A stretch of 64,000 bases of DNA, taken from the NCBI RefSeq assembly GCF_009765365.1, contig NZ_VTOM01000006.1, forward strand, positions 124,001 to 188,000. The letters run 5' to 3'. Under the pieces are notes generated by a model, which had not been told where the DNA came from, searched no databases, and worked only from the letters and a program-made list of their open reading frames with translations. Source of the DNA: Antarcticirhabdus aurantiaca (GTDB lineage: Bacteria; Pseudomonadota; Alphaproteobacteria; Rhizobiales; Rhizobiaceae). The translations under genes were made by a program, and so were the position numbers. Positions 10,660 to 21,346 of this stretch are shown here, piece by piece (position 1 is the first letter of the stretch; every line of letters begins with the position of its first letter).

Positions 10660-12282
10660 ATGAACCTCTTCGGCAAGTTCGCGACCGTCGGCGGCGCGAC
10701 GCTCCTGTCCCGCGTCTTCGGCTTCGGCCGCGAGATGATGATGGCGTCCGCTTTGGGTGTGGGCCCGGTGGCGGACGCCTTCAACCTCGCCTTCCGCTTT
10801 CCCAACCTCTTCCGCCGGCTCTTCGCGGAAGGCGCCTTCAACGCCGCCTTCATCCCGCTCTTCGCCCGCTCGCTCGAGTCCGACGGCGAGGGCGGCGCCA
10901 AGCGCTTCGCCTCCGAGATCTTCTCGACGCTCTTCGTGGTCCTGACGACCCTGACCGTGCTGGCGATGATCTTCATGCCGACGCTGGTGAGGACGATCAT
11001 CGCGCCGGGCCTCGCCGTCTGCGTCGACACGGTCGACACAGGGCGCCAGGCGATCTCCTGCGAGACGCGTTTCGACCTGACGGTCACACTCTCGCGCATC
11101 ATGTTCCCCTATCTCGCCTGCATGTCGCTGATGGCGATGGTGTCGGGCATCCTCAACGCCTTCCGCCGCTTCTTCGCCGCGGCCGTCGCCCCGACGCTCC
11201 TCAACATCATCCTGATCGCGGTCCTCCTCTACGCGCACTGGGTCGGGGCGGACACGGTGACGATCGGCCACCTCATGAGCTGGGGCGTGCTCGCGGCCGG
11301 CGTCTCGCAGCTCGCCCTCGTCGTCGCGGCGATGCGCCTAGCCGGCTTCTCGGTGGCGCTCGGTGTCCCGCGCTGGACGCAGAACCTGAAGCGGCTCCTG
11401 ATCCTCGCGGGCCCGGCCGCGCTCATCGGCGGCATCACCCAGATCAACCTCTTCGTCGGCCAGGCCATCGCCTCCTTCAAGCCGGGCGCCGTGTCGATCC
11501 TCCAATATGCCGACCGACCCTACCAGCTGCCGCTCGGCATGGTGGGGGTGGCCATCGGCGTCGTGCTCCTGCCCGAGCTCGCCCGCGCGCTGAAGGCGGG
11601 GCACCTGCGCGAGGCCCAGCACACGCAGAACCGCTCGCTCGAATTCGCGCTGTTCCTGACGCTGCCCGCCGCCGTCGCCCTCTTCCTGATCCCCGAACCG
11701 ATCATCCGCGTCATCTACGAGCGCGGCGCCTTCGACCCGACGGCGACGCCGGCGGTGGCCAGCGTCCTCGGCCTCTACGCGCTGGGCCTGCCGGCCTTCG
11801 TCCTCATCAAGGTCTTCTCGCCCGGCTTCTTCGCCCGCGAGGACACCAAGACGCCGATGCGCGCGACGCTGGTCTCGGCCGTGGCGAACACGGTGCTTTC
11901 TTTCGTCCTCTTCCAGTTCTACGCCGAGCAGGGCATCGCGCTGGCGACGACGCTGGCCGGCTGGCTGAACGCCGGGCTTCTCTTTCTCGGCCTCTGGCGG
12001 CGAGGCCTGTGGGAGATCGACCGCGCGCTGGTGAAGCGCGGCGCCCTCGTGCTCCTCGCCTCGCTCGCCATGGGCGCCCTTCTCCTCGTCGAGCTCCACC
12101 TCCTGTCGGACTGGCTGGTGCCGGCCGCCGGCCTCCACCGCCAGCTCGCCGCCCTCGCCTTTCTCGTCGCCTCCGCCATGGCCGTCTACTTCGCCTGCAC
12201 CGTCCTCTTCGGTGCGGTGGACCGCTCGATGCTGATGAAGCTCGCCAAGGGCCGCCGCGGCCGGGCGAAGGCGGCGGAATGA
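10660..12282 (+). CDS. murJ: Lipid II flippase MurJ (MviN)
   Basis: This MOP-superfamily transporter moves lipid II across the inner membrane for peptidoglycan synthesis. The 540-residue protein has about 14 predicted membrane helices along its length and the family's N-terminal signature with SRVFGFGREMMMA and the NLFRRLFAEGAFNAAFIP stretch just after helix 1. It ends in a short basic tail. Coupling to glnD (6-base gap) is usual in Rhizobiales. The start ATG at 10660 has only a weak ribosome site and may depend on translational coupling. Confidence 0.96.
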   Translation: MNLFGKFATVGGATLLSRVFGFGREMMMASALGVGPVADAFNLAFRFPNLFRRLFAEGAFNAAFIPLFARSLESDGEGGAKRFASEIFSTLFVVLTTLTVLAMIFMPTLVRTIIAPGLAVCVDTVDTGRQAISCETRFDLTVTLSRIMFPYLACMSLMAMVSGILNAFRRFFAAAVAPTLLNIILIAVLLYAHWVGADTVTIGHLMSWGVLAAGVSQLALVVAAMRLAGFSVALGVPRWTQNLKRLLILAGPAALIGGITQINLFVGQAIASFKPGAVSILQYADRPYQLPLGMVGVAIGVVLLPELARALKAGHLREAQHTQNRSLEFALFLTLPAAVALFLIPEPIIRVIYERGAFDPTATPAVASVLGLYALGLPAFVLIKVFSPGFFAREDTKTPMRATLVSAVANTVLSFVLFQFYAEQGIALATTLAGWLNAGLLFLGLWRRGLWEIDRALVKRGALVLLASLAMGALLLVELHLLSDWLVPAAGLHRQLAALAFLVASAMAVYFACTVLFGAVDRSMLMKLAKGRRGRAKAAE

Positions 12283-12342
12283 GCAGTCGGGTGCGCCGAC
12301 CGCTCTTCCCTTCTCGCCTCCACTCGCCGCACTCTTCCGCTT

Positions 12343-12481
12343 CGTCATCCCGGGCTTGACCCGGGATCCATGCATCGGCGCCTGTCATGGCAGAACCGGT
12401 GGGCGGCAGGCGCTCGCCGATCCACCCCCGTGAACTCGTCCGACGATTTAGAATGGATCCCGGCGCAAGGCCGGGATGACG
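12343..12481. repeat. Inverted pair of CGTCATCCCGG-type intergenic repeats
   Basis: Two copies of a palindromic unit in opposite orientation: one at 12343-12371 (beginning CGTCATCCCGG and ending GGGATCCAT) and its imperfect reverse complement at 12453-12481 (beginning ATGGATCCCGG, ending CCGGGATGACG). About 80 bases lie between them. This family of units is widespread between genes in proteobacteria. The paired inverted layout resembles REPIN-type doublets. Confidence 0.75.
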
Positions 12482-12523
12482 AGGTGGAAGGGTTGGAGGT
12501 GGTGCGTCCTGTTCGGCTGCGGC

Positions 12524-13402
12524 TCAGCGCCCCAAAAACGCCAGCACCGCCGCCGCGACGGGCTCCGGAAACTCCTCGTAGACCGACAGGCGACCCGTCT
12601 CCAGGCGCACGGTCTCGACGTTGGGAAGTTCGGCCAGCGCCTCCATCTCGGCGCGCGAGCGCGGGGGCGTTTCCTCGCCGAGAACGAGAAGGATCGGCAG
12701 GCCCGACCGTCGGGCGAGGTCGAGGAAGGCCTCGCGGCTCGCCACCCGGTCGAGCGCGCCGGTGACGAAGCGCACCGAGCCGTGGCGGGCGCCGGGGGCT
12801 TTGGCCACGGCCCGCTTCTCGCGGGCACGGGCCGGCTCGGACACGAAGGCGGGATCGGAATAGACGTGGGCGCGCGCCATGCGCCGCACCATCGGGCCGG
12901 ACAGGTTCAGCGCGTAGAGGAGATGGCCGAGCCCGAGCGCGTCGACGGCGCCGCGCACGCGCCCGAACCAGGGGCGCGTCCCCCCGGTCATGGTGGGAAA
13001 GGGTCCGCGCCAGGTCGGCGCGAGGAGCACGAGGCGCTTGGCGTCGGCGGGCCGCGCGGCGAGGTGGTGCAGCGCGTAGGTGCCGGCATGGCCCGCGGCG
13101 ACGACGGCCTCCAGCGGGGTGGGCATCTGGGCGACGAAGCGCTCCAGGAACTGCGACAGGAGCTCCGGCCGCCAGTCGGCTCGAGGCTTGGCCGCCGCGC
13201 CGAAGCCCGGCCAGTCGGTCGAGACGCAGCGATAGTCGGCGCCGGCCAGGCGCCCCATCAGCGGGCGCATCTCGGTGCGGGTGGAGATCGAGGAGAGCGC
13301 CGGCAGGAGCAGAAGCGTGCCCGCCGCGCCCGATCCGGTTTCCTCCGTGCCGATCTCCATCGCGGCCCCGTCCGCGGTGAAGCCGATCTTGCGCGTGTCC
13401 AT
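12524..13402 (-). CDS. Alpha/beta-hydrolase-fold protein lacking the usual serine nucleophile
   Basis: A 292-residue protein with the alpha/beta hydrolase layout: an early LLLLPALSS strand and turn (oxyanion-hole region), DWPGFG (about 63-68), the nucleophile elbow, and a late strand LPILLVLGEETPP where the acid residue normally sits. The elbow reads A-A-G-H-A-G-T (G104 to T108), so alanine A106 occupies the position of the nucleophilic serine in the expected G-H-S-x-G. This argues against a normal serine hydrolase; a binding role, or chemistry not using a nucleophile, is more likely. It sits alone between murJ and trpS, convergent with murJ and divergent from trpS. Confidence 0.75.
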   Translation of the reverse strand: MDTRKIGFTADGAAMEIGTEETGSGAAGTLLLLPALSSISTRTEMRPLMGRLAGADYRCVSTDWPGFGAAAKPRADWRPELLSQFLERFVAQMPTPLEAVVAAGHAGTYALHHLAARPADAKRLVLLAPTWRGPFPTMTGGTRPWFGRVRGAVDALGLGHLLYALNLSGPMVRRMARAHVYSDPAFVSEPARAREKRAVAKAPGARHGSVRFVTGALDRVASREAFLDLARRSGLPILLVLGEETPPRSRAEMEALAELPNVETVRLETGRLSVYEEFPEPVAAAVLAFLGR

Positions 13403-13569
13403 GGCCCGTCCCGTTCCTCGTCCTTGGCGGCGTGCCGGGCGACCTATGACGGTGAGGGCCGTCTTCCAAGGGGCGGCGCCTTGATCGATCGTCGCGCTTG
13501 CCCGATAAGGCGCCGTTTCAGATCGCCCGGCGCCGCTTCCACCCGGCGCCCCCGAGGAGTTCCTCCCCC

Positions 13570-14637
13570 ATGTCCGCCTTCAAGCCCCTGGTGTTCTCCG
13601 GCGTCCAGCCGACGGGAAACCTCCACCTTGGCAACTATCTCGGCGCGATCCGGCGGTGGGTGGAGCTGCAGGCGAGCCACGACTGCATTTATTGCGTCGT
13701 CGACCTCCACGCCATCACCGTCTGGCAGGAGCCGGCCGAGCTGGAGCGCTCGATCCGCGAGGTGACGGCCGCCTTCATCGCGAGCGGCATCGACCCGAAG
13801 CGCCACATCGTCTTCAACCAGAGCCGGGTGCCCGAGCACGCCGAACTCGCCTGGGTCTTCAACTGCGTCGCCCGCATGGGCTGGCTGAACCGCATGACGC
13901 AGTTCAAGGACAAGGCCGGCAAAGACCGCGAGAACGCCTCGTCCGGCCTCTTCGTCTACCCCAACCTCATGGCCGCCGACATCCTGGTCTACCGCGCGAC
14001 GCACGTGCCGGTCGGCGAGGACCAGAAGCAGCACCTGGAACTCGCCCGCGACATCGCGGCGAAGTTCAACCACGACTATTCCGCCCGCATCGCCGAGAAG
14101 GGCATCGGGGTCGAGATCGCCATGGGCGAGGAGGTCGTCAACGGCTACTTCCCGCTGACCGAGCCGCTGATCGAGGGACCGGCGACGCGCGTGATGAGCC
14201 TCAAGGACGGGGCGAAGAAGATGTCGAAGTCGGATCCGTCCGACCTGTCCCGCATCAACCTCACCGACGACGCCGACGCGATCTCCAAGAAGATCCGCAA
14301 GGCCAAGACCGATCCCGATGCCCTGCCCTCGGAGGTCGCGGGCCTTGCCGGCCGGCCGGAAGCGGACAACCTCGTCGGCATCTTCGCGGCGCTCGCGGGC
14401 CGCACGAAGGGCGAGGTGCTCGCCGATTTCGGCGGCCGGCCCTTCTCGGAGTTCAAGCCGGCGCTCGCGGACCTCGCGGTCGACAAGCTCGGGCCGATCG
14501 CCGGCGAGATGCGGCGCATCCTCGCCGACCCCGCCGAGATCGACGCCGTGCTGCGCGACGGGGCGTCGCGTGCCCGCGAGATCGCGAGCCGCACCATGAA
14601 GGACGTCCGCTCGATCGTCGGCCTTCTCGGCGACTGA
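13570..14637 (+). CDS. trpS: Tryptophanyl-tRNA synthetase
   Basis: Class I aminoacyl-tRNA synthetase that charges tRNA-Trp. The 355-residue protein shows the HIGH-type motif as HLGN at 19-22 following GVQPTGN, and the KMSKS loop at 217-221. Length is normal for bacterial TrpS. The start at 13570 is supported by GAGGAG about 8 bases upstream. It is followed at 84 bases by the Usp gene, a neighbourhood seen in other Rhizobiales. Confidence 0.97.
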   Translation: MSAFKPLVFSGVQPTGNLHLGNYLGAIRRWVELQASHDCIYCVVDLHAITVWQEPAELERSIREVTAAFIASGIDPKRHIVFNQSRVPEHAELAWVFNCVARMGWLNRMTQFKDKAGKDRENASSGLFVYPNLMAADILVYRATHVPVGEDQKQHLELARDIAAKFNHDYSARIAEKGIGVEIAMGEEVVNGYFPLTEPLIEGPATRVMSLKDGAKKMSKSDPSDLSRINLTDDADAISKKIRKAKTDPDALPSEVAGLAGRPEADNLVGIFAALAGRTKGEVLADFGGRPFSEFKPALADLAVDKLGPIAGEMRRILADPAEIDAVLRDGASRAREIASRTMKDVRSIVGLLGD

Positions 14638-14721
14638 GCCTCGCCGTCGTGCACAGGCGGCTGCGCGAGGAGCGCGGCCGCCCCATTGCCCGGCGCCCCG
14701 CACTTTGTCATGGGTAGCGGC

Positions 14722-15213
14722 ATGGTTTCCAAGCGCATCGGCCGGGCCGCCGGCGGCAAGCGAAAATTCCTCGCGATCATCGACGCGACGACCGAATGCG
14801 TGCGCGCCGCGACCTATGCCGCCTATCGCGCCAAGGCGAGCGGCGGCGGGGCGGTGTTCCTCTTCGTGATCGAGCCGGGCGATTTCGGCCACTGGATCGG
14901 CGTCGAGAAGATCATGCGCGCCGAGGCCGAGGAGGCCGCCAATGCGCGGCTCGCCAAGGTCGCCGACGACATCCGAGAGCGCATCGGCATCGAGCCCGAG
15001 TTGGTGGTCCGCGAGGGCAAGGTGTCCGAGGAGATTCACGCCCTCATCGAGGCCGACCGCGAGATCGCGATCCTGGTGCTCGCGGCGGGCGACGCGAAGG
15101 AGGGTCCCGGCCCGCTCGTGTCCGCCGTCGCCGGCCGCGGGCCGAGCTTCCCGATTCCCGTCACCGTGGTTCCCGCGAGCCTCACCGACGAGGAGATCGA
15201 GGCGTTGAGCTGA
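14722..15213 (+). CDS. Universal stress protein (UspA family)
   Basis: A 163-residue cytosolic single-domain Usp fold: the first strand KRKFLAIIDATTEC, a central REGKVSEEIHALIE segment and a late strand with ILVLAAGDAKEGPGPLVS. The last loop keeps a G-x-x-G-P-G-P-L-V-S pattern, close to the nucleotide-binding loop G-2x-G-9x-G-S/T of ATP-binding Usps. Start is uncertain: ATG at 14722 (MVSKR) is preferred because the family in this group begins so, while ATG at 14710 would add four residues. Role: general stress physiology, no specific partner visible. Confidence 0.85.
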   Translation: MVSKRIGRAAGGKRKFLAIIDATTECVRAATYAAYRAKASGGGAVFLFVIEPGDFGHWIGVEKIMRAEAEEAANARLAKVADDIRERIGIEPELVVREGKVSEEIHALIEADREIAILVLAAGDAKEGPGPLVSAVAGRGPSFPIPVTVVPASLTDEEIEALS

Positions 15214-15313
15214 CGGGCTGAACGGGCCGTTCGACGCCGCTTGCTTGCGGGGGCCGGCCGCGGCGCTTATCTCGGGGGTGAGAGTTTTTGCCCGAAGAGC
15301 CGAGACGAGCGCC

Positions 15314-15898
15314 ATGTTCATCCAGACCGAAGCGACCCCGAACCCCGCCACGCTGAAGTTCCTGCCCGGCCGGATCGTGCTGGAAAGCGGCACGGCCGAG
15401 TTTCGCGAGGGCGAGGACGCGGCCAGCCGGTCCGGGCTCGCCGCCCGGCTCCTGGACGTCGACGGCGTTTCCGGCGTCTTCTTCGGCTTCGACTTCATCA
15501 CCGTCACGAAGGCGGGCGGCGACTGGGCGCACCTGAAGCCGGCGATCCTCGCGGCGATCATGGAGCATTTCATGTCGAACCGGCCGGTGATGGCGGCGTC
15601 CGCCGTCGGATCGGCCGCGGTCGGCGCGGAGGTCGGCGAGGAGTTCTTCGCGGAAGGCGACGAGGCGATCGTCGCGACCATCAAGGAACTGCTCGACACG
15701 CGCGTGCGGCCCGCCGTCGCGCAGGACGGCGGCGACATCACCTTCCGCGGCTTCCGCGACGGGACGGTCTATCTCAACATGCGCGGGTCCTGCGCCGGAT
15801 GCCCCTCCTCCACGGCAACGCTGAAGCACGGCATCGAGAACCTGCTGCGCCACTTCGTGCCGGAGGTCGAGTCCGTCGAGGCGATGGAGCCGGCCTGA
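15314..15898 (+). CDS. NifU-like / NfuA-type Fe-S cluster carrier
   Basis: A 194-residue Fe-S scaffold or carrier protein. The N-terminal part (1-90), starting MFIQTEATPNPATLKF, is the Nfu N-terminal domain typical of alphaproteobacterial and mitochondrial Nfu proteins. The C-terminal NifU domain contains the cluster-binding CxxC at C160 and C163 (SCAGCPSS). It is expected to deliver 4Fe-4S clusters to target enzymes; MiaB, encoded nearby, is such a target. The ATG at 15314 matches the conserved beginning. It stands just upstream of tsaB, 10 bases away. Confidence 0.93.
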   Translation: MFIQTEATPNPATLKFLPGRIVLESGTAEFREGEDAASRSGLAARLLDVDGVSGVFFGFDFITVTKAGGDWAHLKPAILAAIMEHFMSNRPVMAASAVGSAAVGAEVGEEFFAEGDEAIVATIKELLDTRVRPAVAQDGGDITFRGFRDGTVYLNMRGSCAGCPSSTATLKHGIENLLRHFVPEVESVEAMEPA

Positions 15899-15908
15899 CG
15901 CGCCGCCT

Positions 15909-16613
15909 ATGCCGGAGGGGACCGTCCTGATCCTCGCGCTCGACACGGCCGGGGATGCCTGCAGCGCCTGCGTTTTCGACGCGGGCGCTTCGCGCGTCGT
16001 GGCCGAGCGGAGCGAGGCGATGGCGCGCGGACACGCCGAAGCGCTGTTTCCGATGATCGAGGCGCTGCTCGTTGAAGCGCGGCTCGCGCCCGGCGCCCTC
16101 GCCGCCGTGGCGGTGACGACCGGCCCCGGCTCCTTCACCGGCGTGCGCGTCGGCCTCGCGGCGGCCAAGGGGCTCGGCCTCTCGGTCGGCCGGCCCGTTC
16201 TCGGCGTGACCACCCTGGAAGCCCTCGCCGAACCGTTTCTCGGTTACAGCCAGCCGGTTCTCGTCGTTCTCGACGCCCGGCGGGGCGAGCTCTTCGTCGC
16301 GCTCTTCGGCGCAGACGGCGCGGCGCTGGGAGAGCCCGCGGCGGTGGCACCGGAGGACCTCGCCGCCTTCGTCGATGCGGCGGGCGGCTCGGGCGGCGGG
16401 CTCGTCGCCGTCGGCTCGGGCGCGGCGCTGGCGGCGCAGATCCTCGGCCCCGCCGTCGCCCGGCAGGACGCGGCGGCGGTTCCCGGCATCGGCGCGGTCG
16501 CGCGAATCGCCGCGCGCCGCCTCGGCGCGCCGGACACGGCGCCGCCCGTGCCGCTCTATCTGCGCGGCGCGGACGCGAAGCCCCAGCTCGGCTTCGCCCT
16601 GCCCCGCGCCTGA
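15909..16613 (+). CDS. tsaB: tRNA t6A biosynthesis protein TsaB
   Basis: TsaB is the pseudo-enzyme partner of TsaD in making N6-threonylcarbamoyladenosine at position 37 of ANN-decoding tRNAs. The 234-residue protein has the ASKHA-type fold with the opening ILALDTAGDACS, the GHAEALFPMI segment and the highly conserved TTGPGSFTGVRVGLA loop (about residues 75-89). The C-terminal region is short, as usual for TsaB. The start at 15909 is assumed; an ATG is there. TsaB followed by RimI is a common bacterial pair. Confidence 0.94.
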   Translation: MPEGTVLILALDTAGDACSACVFDAGASRVVAERSEAMARGHAEALFPMIEALLVEARLAPGALAAVAVTTGPGSFTGVRVGLAAAKGLGLSVGRPVLGVTTLEALAEPFLGYSQPVLVVLDARRGELFVALFGADGAALGEPAAVAPEDLAAFVDAAGGSGGGLVAVGSGAALAAQILGPAVARQDAAAVPGIGAVARIAARRLGAPDTAPPVPLYLRGADAKPQLGFALPRA

Positions 16614-16746
16614 GGGCCGGGCGGGATGGCCGCGCCCGGTCGCGTCGGATTGCGTCGCGGATCTTATTCCCACGTTCGCTTTCCTGTCATAGATTTGGCG
16701 TCGGCCGGTTGGAGGACCGGTCGAAGAGCCGCCCCGAAAGGGGCGA

Positions 16747-17298
16747 ATGACGCGGGAGGGTCGTCGTTTCGTGTACTGGTACCTGCCCTGGGTCTGGACC
16801 CTGTCCTTCTTCGACGGCCTGATGGCCGGCAGCGGCGAGCTGATGGCGACGCCGCTGACGCTGAACGATGCGGACGCCGCCGCCGAGCTGCATTCCGAGG
16901 CCTTCGCCCGGCCCTGGAGCGCGGAAGAGTTCGCGACGCTGCTCGGCCAGGAAGGCTCCTTCGGCTTCGCGGTGCGCCGGGTGGGTCATCCGGACACCCC
17001 GCCGGCCGGCTTCGTTCTCGCCCGCAAGACGCTCGACGAAGCGGAGATCCTGACCATCGCGGTGGACAAGCGCCTGCGCGGCCGGGGGATCGGCCGGCAG
17101 CTCATGGATGCCGTGCTCCAGCACCTCTACGCCGAGCGCGCCCGCTGCCTCTTCCTGGAGGTGGACGAGGAGAACCAGCCGGCGCTCAAGCTCTACAAGC
17201 GCCTGCGCTTCGAGGAAGTGGGCCGGCGGCCGGCCTATTACAGCGACCGCTCGGGCAAGCGCACCAGCGCCCTCGTTCTGCGCCGCGACTTCGCCTGA
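16747..17298 (+). CDS. rimI: Ribosomal-protein-S18-alanine N-acetyltransferase
   Basis: GNAT acetyltransferase; in the RimI family the target is the N-terminal alanine of ribosomal protein S18. The GNAT fold is clear: AEILTIAVDKRLRGRGIGRQL carries the acetyl-CoA pyrophosphate loop (RGRGIG), followed by LFLEVDEENQPALKLYKRLRF and the ending GRRPAYY typical of RimI. With the ATG at 16747 it is 183 residues; the first 32 residues are unusually aromatic and hydrophobic, so an internal ATG (16822 or 16843) may be the real start. In many rhizobia a fur/mur gene follows here; none is present. Confidence 0.88.
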   Translation: MTREGRRFVYWYLPWVWTLSFFDGLMAGSGELMATPLTLNDADAAAELHSEAFARPWSAEEFATLLGQEGSFGFAVRRVGHPDTPPAGFVLARKTLDEAEILTIAVDKRLRGRGIGRQLMDAVLQHLYAERARCLFLEVDEENQPALKLYKRLRFEEVGRRPAYYSDRSGKRTSALVLRRDFA

Positions 17299-17332
17299 GC
17301 CGAGCTGGCCCCGCCATCCCGGGCGCCGCACC

Positions 17333-18280
17333 GTGATCGCCAACCTGCGGGTCGCCCTGGTCGCGGCGACGCTCGTGGCCCTGACCCTCGTGCTCCTGCC
17401 GCCGCAGCTCGTCGCGCGGCGGCTCGGGCACCCGCTCGCCCGGCGCATCCCGCGGCTCTGGCACCGCGTTGCCTGCCGGGTCGCGGGCCTGCGGATCCGC
17501 CTGCGCGGCACCCCGCCGCCCCGGGGCCGGCCCGCGCTGATCGTCGCCAATCATTCCTCCTGGGCGGACATCATGGCGCTCGGGAGCCTCGGCGAGCTCG
17601 CCTTCGTCGCCAAGGCCGAGGTGCGGGATTGGCCGCTCTTCGGCTGGCTGGCGCGGCTCCAGCACTGCGTCTTCGTCGACCGGGCCGACCGCTCGGGAGC
17701 GGGACGGCAGGCGAATGCCATGGCCGAGCGCCTCGCGTCAGGCGAAGCCATGGTGCTCTTCGCGGAAGGCACGACCTCGGACGGCAACGAGGTGAGGCCC
17801 TTCAACTCCTCGCTCTTCGGCGCGGCCGAGGCGGCGCTGCGCGCGGGCGACCTGGCGCTCGTCGAGGTCTGGCCGGTGTCCGTCGCCTATCTCGCCGCGA
17901 ACGGCCTGCCGCTCGGACGATACGGCCGGCCGCTGACCGCCTGGACGGGCGACCTCGACCTCCTGCCCCACCTCCTCGCCTTCCTGCGCGAAGGGGCCGT
18001 CGACGTCGAGATTTCGGTCGGCGAGCCGCTTCCCTTCACCGCCGGCACCCGGCGCAAGGCGGTCGCGCGCGAGGCCGAAGCGCGGGTGAGGGCGATGTTT
18101 TCCGACAGCCTCGCCGAGGGCGTCGGGCGCTGCCTTCCCGCGAAGGGCGAGCCGGCGCGCCGTTCCGCGCTTGCGCGGCCCCGCCCTCCCCATGATATAC
18201 AGGATCTGATACCAGCGGATCGCCGCCTCGCGCCGGCCGTGCCCCGCCCGCCCGCCGTCGACGCGAACGCAAAGGACTGA
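17333..18280 (+). CDS. Lysophospholipid/lyso-ornithine-lipid acyltransferase (PlsC/OlsA type)
   Basis: A 315-residue membrane acyltransferase. An N-terminal hydrophobic helix (about 4-25) is followed by the PlsC motifs: NHSSWAD (H74...D79, the HX4D catalytic block) and FAEGTTSDG. Such enzymes transfer an acyl chain to a lysolipid: lysophosphatidate (PlsC) or lyso-ornithine lipid (OlsA). Sequence reading cannot separate the two, but an olsB gene lies in the same window at 42 kb, and rhizobial OlsA belongs to this family. The start is a GTG at 17333; no better ATG precedes the helix. The C-terminal 60 residues are Pro/Arg-rich. Its stop overlaps miaB (TGATG). Confidence 0.85.
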   Translation: MIANLRVALVAATLVALTLVLLPPQLVARRLGHPLARRIPRLWHRVACRVAGLRIRLRGTPPPRGRPALIVANHSSWADIMALGSLGELAFVAKAEVRDWPLFGWLARLQHCVFVDRADRSGAGRQANAMAERLASGEAMVLFAEGTTSDGNEVRPFNSSLFGAAEAALRAGDLALVEVWPVSVAYLAANGLPLGRYGRPLTAWTGDLDLLPHLLAFLREGAVDVEISVGEPLPFTAGTRRKAVAREAEARVRAMFSDSLAEGVGRCLPAKGEPARRSALARPRPPHDIQDLIPADRRLAPAVPRPPAVDANAKD

Positions 18281-19703
18281 TGACCGTCGAATCCACGAAA
18301 ACGCCGTCCATTCCGGAAGGCGCCGCGGCCCGCAAGGTCTTCATCAAGACCTATGGCTGCCAGATGAACGTCTACGACTCGCAGCGCATGGGCGACAGCC
18401 TGGCGCGCGACGGCTACGTCGCGACGGACCGGGTGGAGGACGCCGACCTCGTCCTTCTCAACACCTGTCACATCCGGGAAAAGGCGGCGGAGAAGATCTA
18501 TTCCGAGCTGGGGCGCCTGCGCGTCGAGAAGGCGCAGCGCCGCCTGGCAGGGCGCGAGCTGACGGTCGGCGTCACCGGCTGCGTGGCGCAGGCCGAGGGG
18601 CGCGCCATCATCGAGCGCGCGCCCGTGGTCGACCTCGTCGTCGGCCCGCAGACCTATCACCGTCTGCCGGAAGCCCTGACGCGCGTGCGCCGCGGCGAGC
18701 GCGTGGTCGAGACCGACTATGCCGTCGAGGACAAGTTCGAGCACCTGCCGGCCCAAAGCCGTGCACAGATCGCGAGCCGCGGCGTCACCGCCTTCCTCAC
18801 CGTCCAGGAAGGCTGCGACAAGTTCTGCACCTTCTGCGTCGTGCCCTATACGCGCGGCGCGGAGGTTTCGCGGCCGCTCGCCCGCATCCTCGCCGAGGCC
18901 GAGGGACTGGCCGCTGCGGGCGTGCGCGAGATCACGCTGCTCGGCCAGAACGTCAACGCCTGGGCGGCGGAGGACGAGGCGGGCCGGCGCATCGGGCTCG
19001 GCGGTCTCCTGCGGCGTCTGGCACGGGTGCCGGGCATCGCGCGGCTGCGCTACACGACCTCGCATCCCCGCGACATGGACGACGACCTCCTCGCCGCCCA
19101 TCGCGACCTGCGTCAGCTGATGCCCTACCTGCACCTGCCGGTGCAGTCCGGCTCGGACCGCATCCTGAAGGCCATGAACCGGCGCCACACGGCGGCCGAG
19201 TACTTGGGCCTCCTGGAGCGCATCCGCGCGGCGCGGCCGGACATCGCGCTCTCGGGCGACTTCATCGTCGGATTCCCCGGCGAGACCGATGCCGACTTCA
19301 CCGAGACGCTGCGGCTCGTGGAAGAGGTCGGCTACGCCTCGGCCTTCACCTTCAAATATTCGCCCCGGCCCGGAACGCCGGCCGCCGACCTCGAGGCCCA
19401 GGTGCCGGAGGCGGTGAAGACCGAGCGGCTGGAAGCGCTGCAGGCGGCGATCCGCAAGAGCCAGGACGCCTTCGCCGAAAGCCTCGTCGGGCGCGACATC
19501 GAGGTTCTGATCGAGAAGCCCGGCCGCCGGCCGAACCAGATGGCGGGGCGTTCGCCCTTCCTCCAGCCCGTCGTTCTGCCGGGCGATGCCGGCGCGGTCG
19601 GCGAGATCGTCACCGCCCGCATCGCCTCGACGCTGCCGAACTCCCTCGTCGCTCAAGGCGTCGAGGCTCACCCGTCCTTCCCCGAGGAGATGAGAAAGAG
19701 CGC

Positions 19704-19707
<4 letters not shown>
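18280..19707 (+). CDS. miaB: tRNA-2-methylthio-N6-dimethylallyladenosine synthase
   Basis: Radical-SAM methylthiotransferase that adds the ms2 group to i6A37 of tRNAs. The 475-residue protein carries both cluster sites: three cysteines of the auxiliary 4Fe-4S cluster in the N-terminal domain (C27 in YGCQMN, C63 in NTCHIRE, C101 in TGCVAQ) and the radical-SAM triad C179, C183 and C186 in [11 protein letters not shown]-terminal TRAM domain follows (about 395-465). It overlaps the acyltransferase by one base and phoH by four, so it sits inside a translationally coupled operon. Confidence 0.97.
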
Positions 19708-20761
<1,054 letters not shown>

Positions 20762-20765
<4 letters not shown>

Positions 20766-21346
20766 CACAGGACGGCGACAGTCGAAGTCCCGAGGGACTG
20801 AGCATTCTCCTCGCGATCGAGGACGAGCGCTGGCTGGCGCCCGCCCTGGCTCCGGGTCTCGGCTTCAGCTCCGAGCCGGACGCCTCGGACTTCGTCGCCC
20901 GCGCCGTGCGGGCGGCCCTGGCGGGCGCCGGGCTCGACCCGAACGCCTCCACCGAACTCTCCGTGACGCTCGCCGACGACGAGACGGTCCGCGGCGTCAA
21001 CGCCGAATGGCGCGGCAAGGATAAGCCGACGAACATCCTCTCCTTCCCCATGGCCGACCTCGCTCCCGGCGAGACCCCCGGCCCCATGCTGGGCGACCTT
21101 CTCGTCGCCCTGGAGACCGTGCTTCGGGAAGCCGAGACCGAAAACAAGCGCCCCGCCGACCACCTTTGTCATCTTCTCGTGCACGGGACCCTGCATTGTC
21201 TGGGGTTCGACCACGAGACGGAGGACGAGGCGGAGGCCATGGAGGCGCTCGAAATATCGGTGCTGGCCGGCCTCGGCCTTCCCGATCCCTATGCCGATCC
21301 GGCGGCGCCGGAGCGGTCGATTTCGATGAGAACGGACGCGATATGA
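20762..21346 (+). CDS. ybeY: Endoribonuclease YbeY
   Basis: Single-strand metallo-endoribonuclease needed for 16S rRNA 3'-end maturation and ribosome quality control. The 194-residue protein has the zinc site H-G-T-L-H-x5-H with H141, H145 and H151 (HGTLHCLGFDH), and the preceding KPTNILSFP strand. The start is a GTG at 20762, which overlaps the phoH stop, so translation is coupled. There is a roughly 20-residue N-terminal extension and a short C-terminal tail relative to E. coli YbeY. The next gene starts inside its stop codon. Confidence 0.95.

Noticed and set aside
15241-15930. Alternative plus-strand frame over the NifU-like gene
   Set aside because: Arg/Gly-rich shadow of the real frame, which holds the CxxC cluster site.
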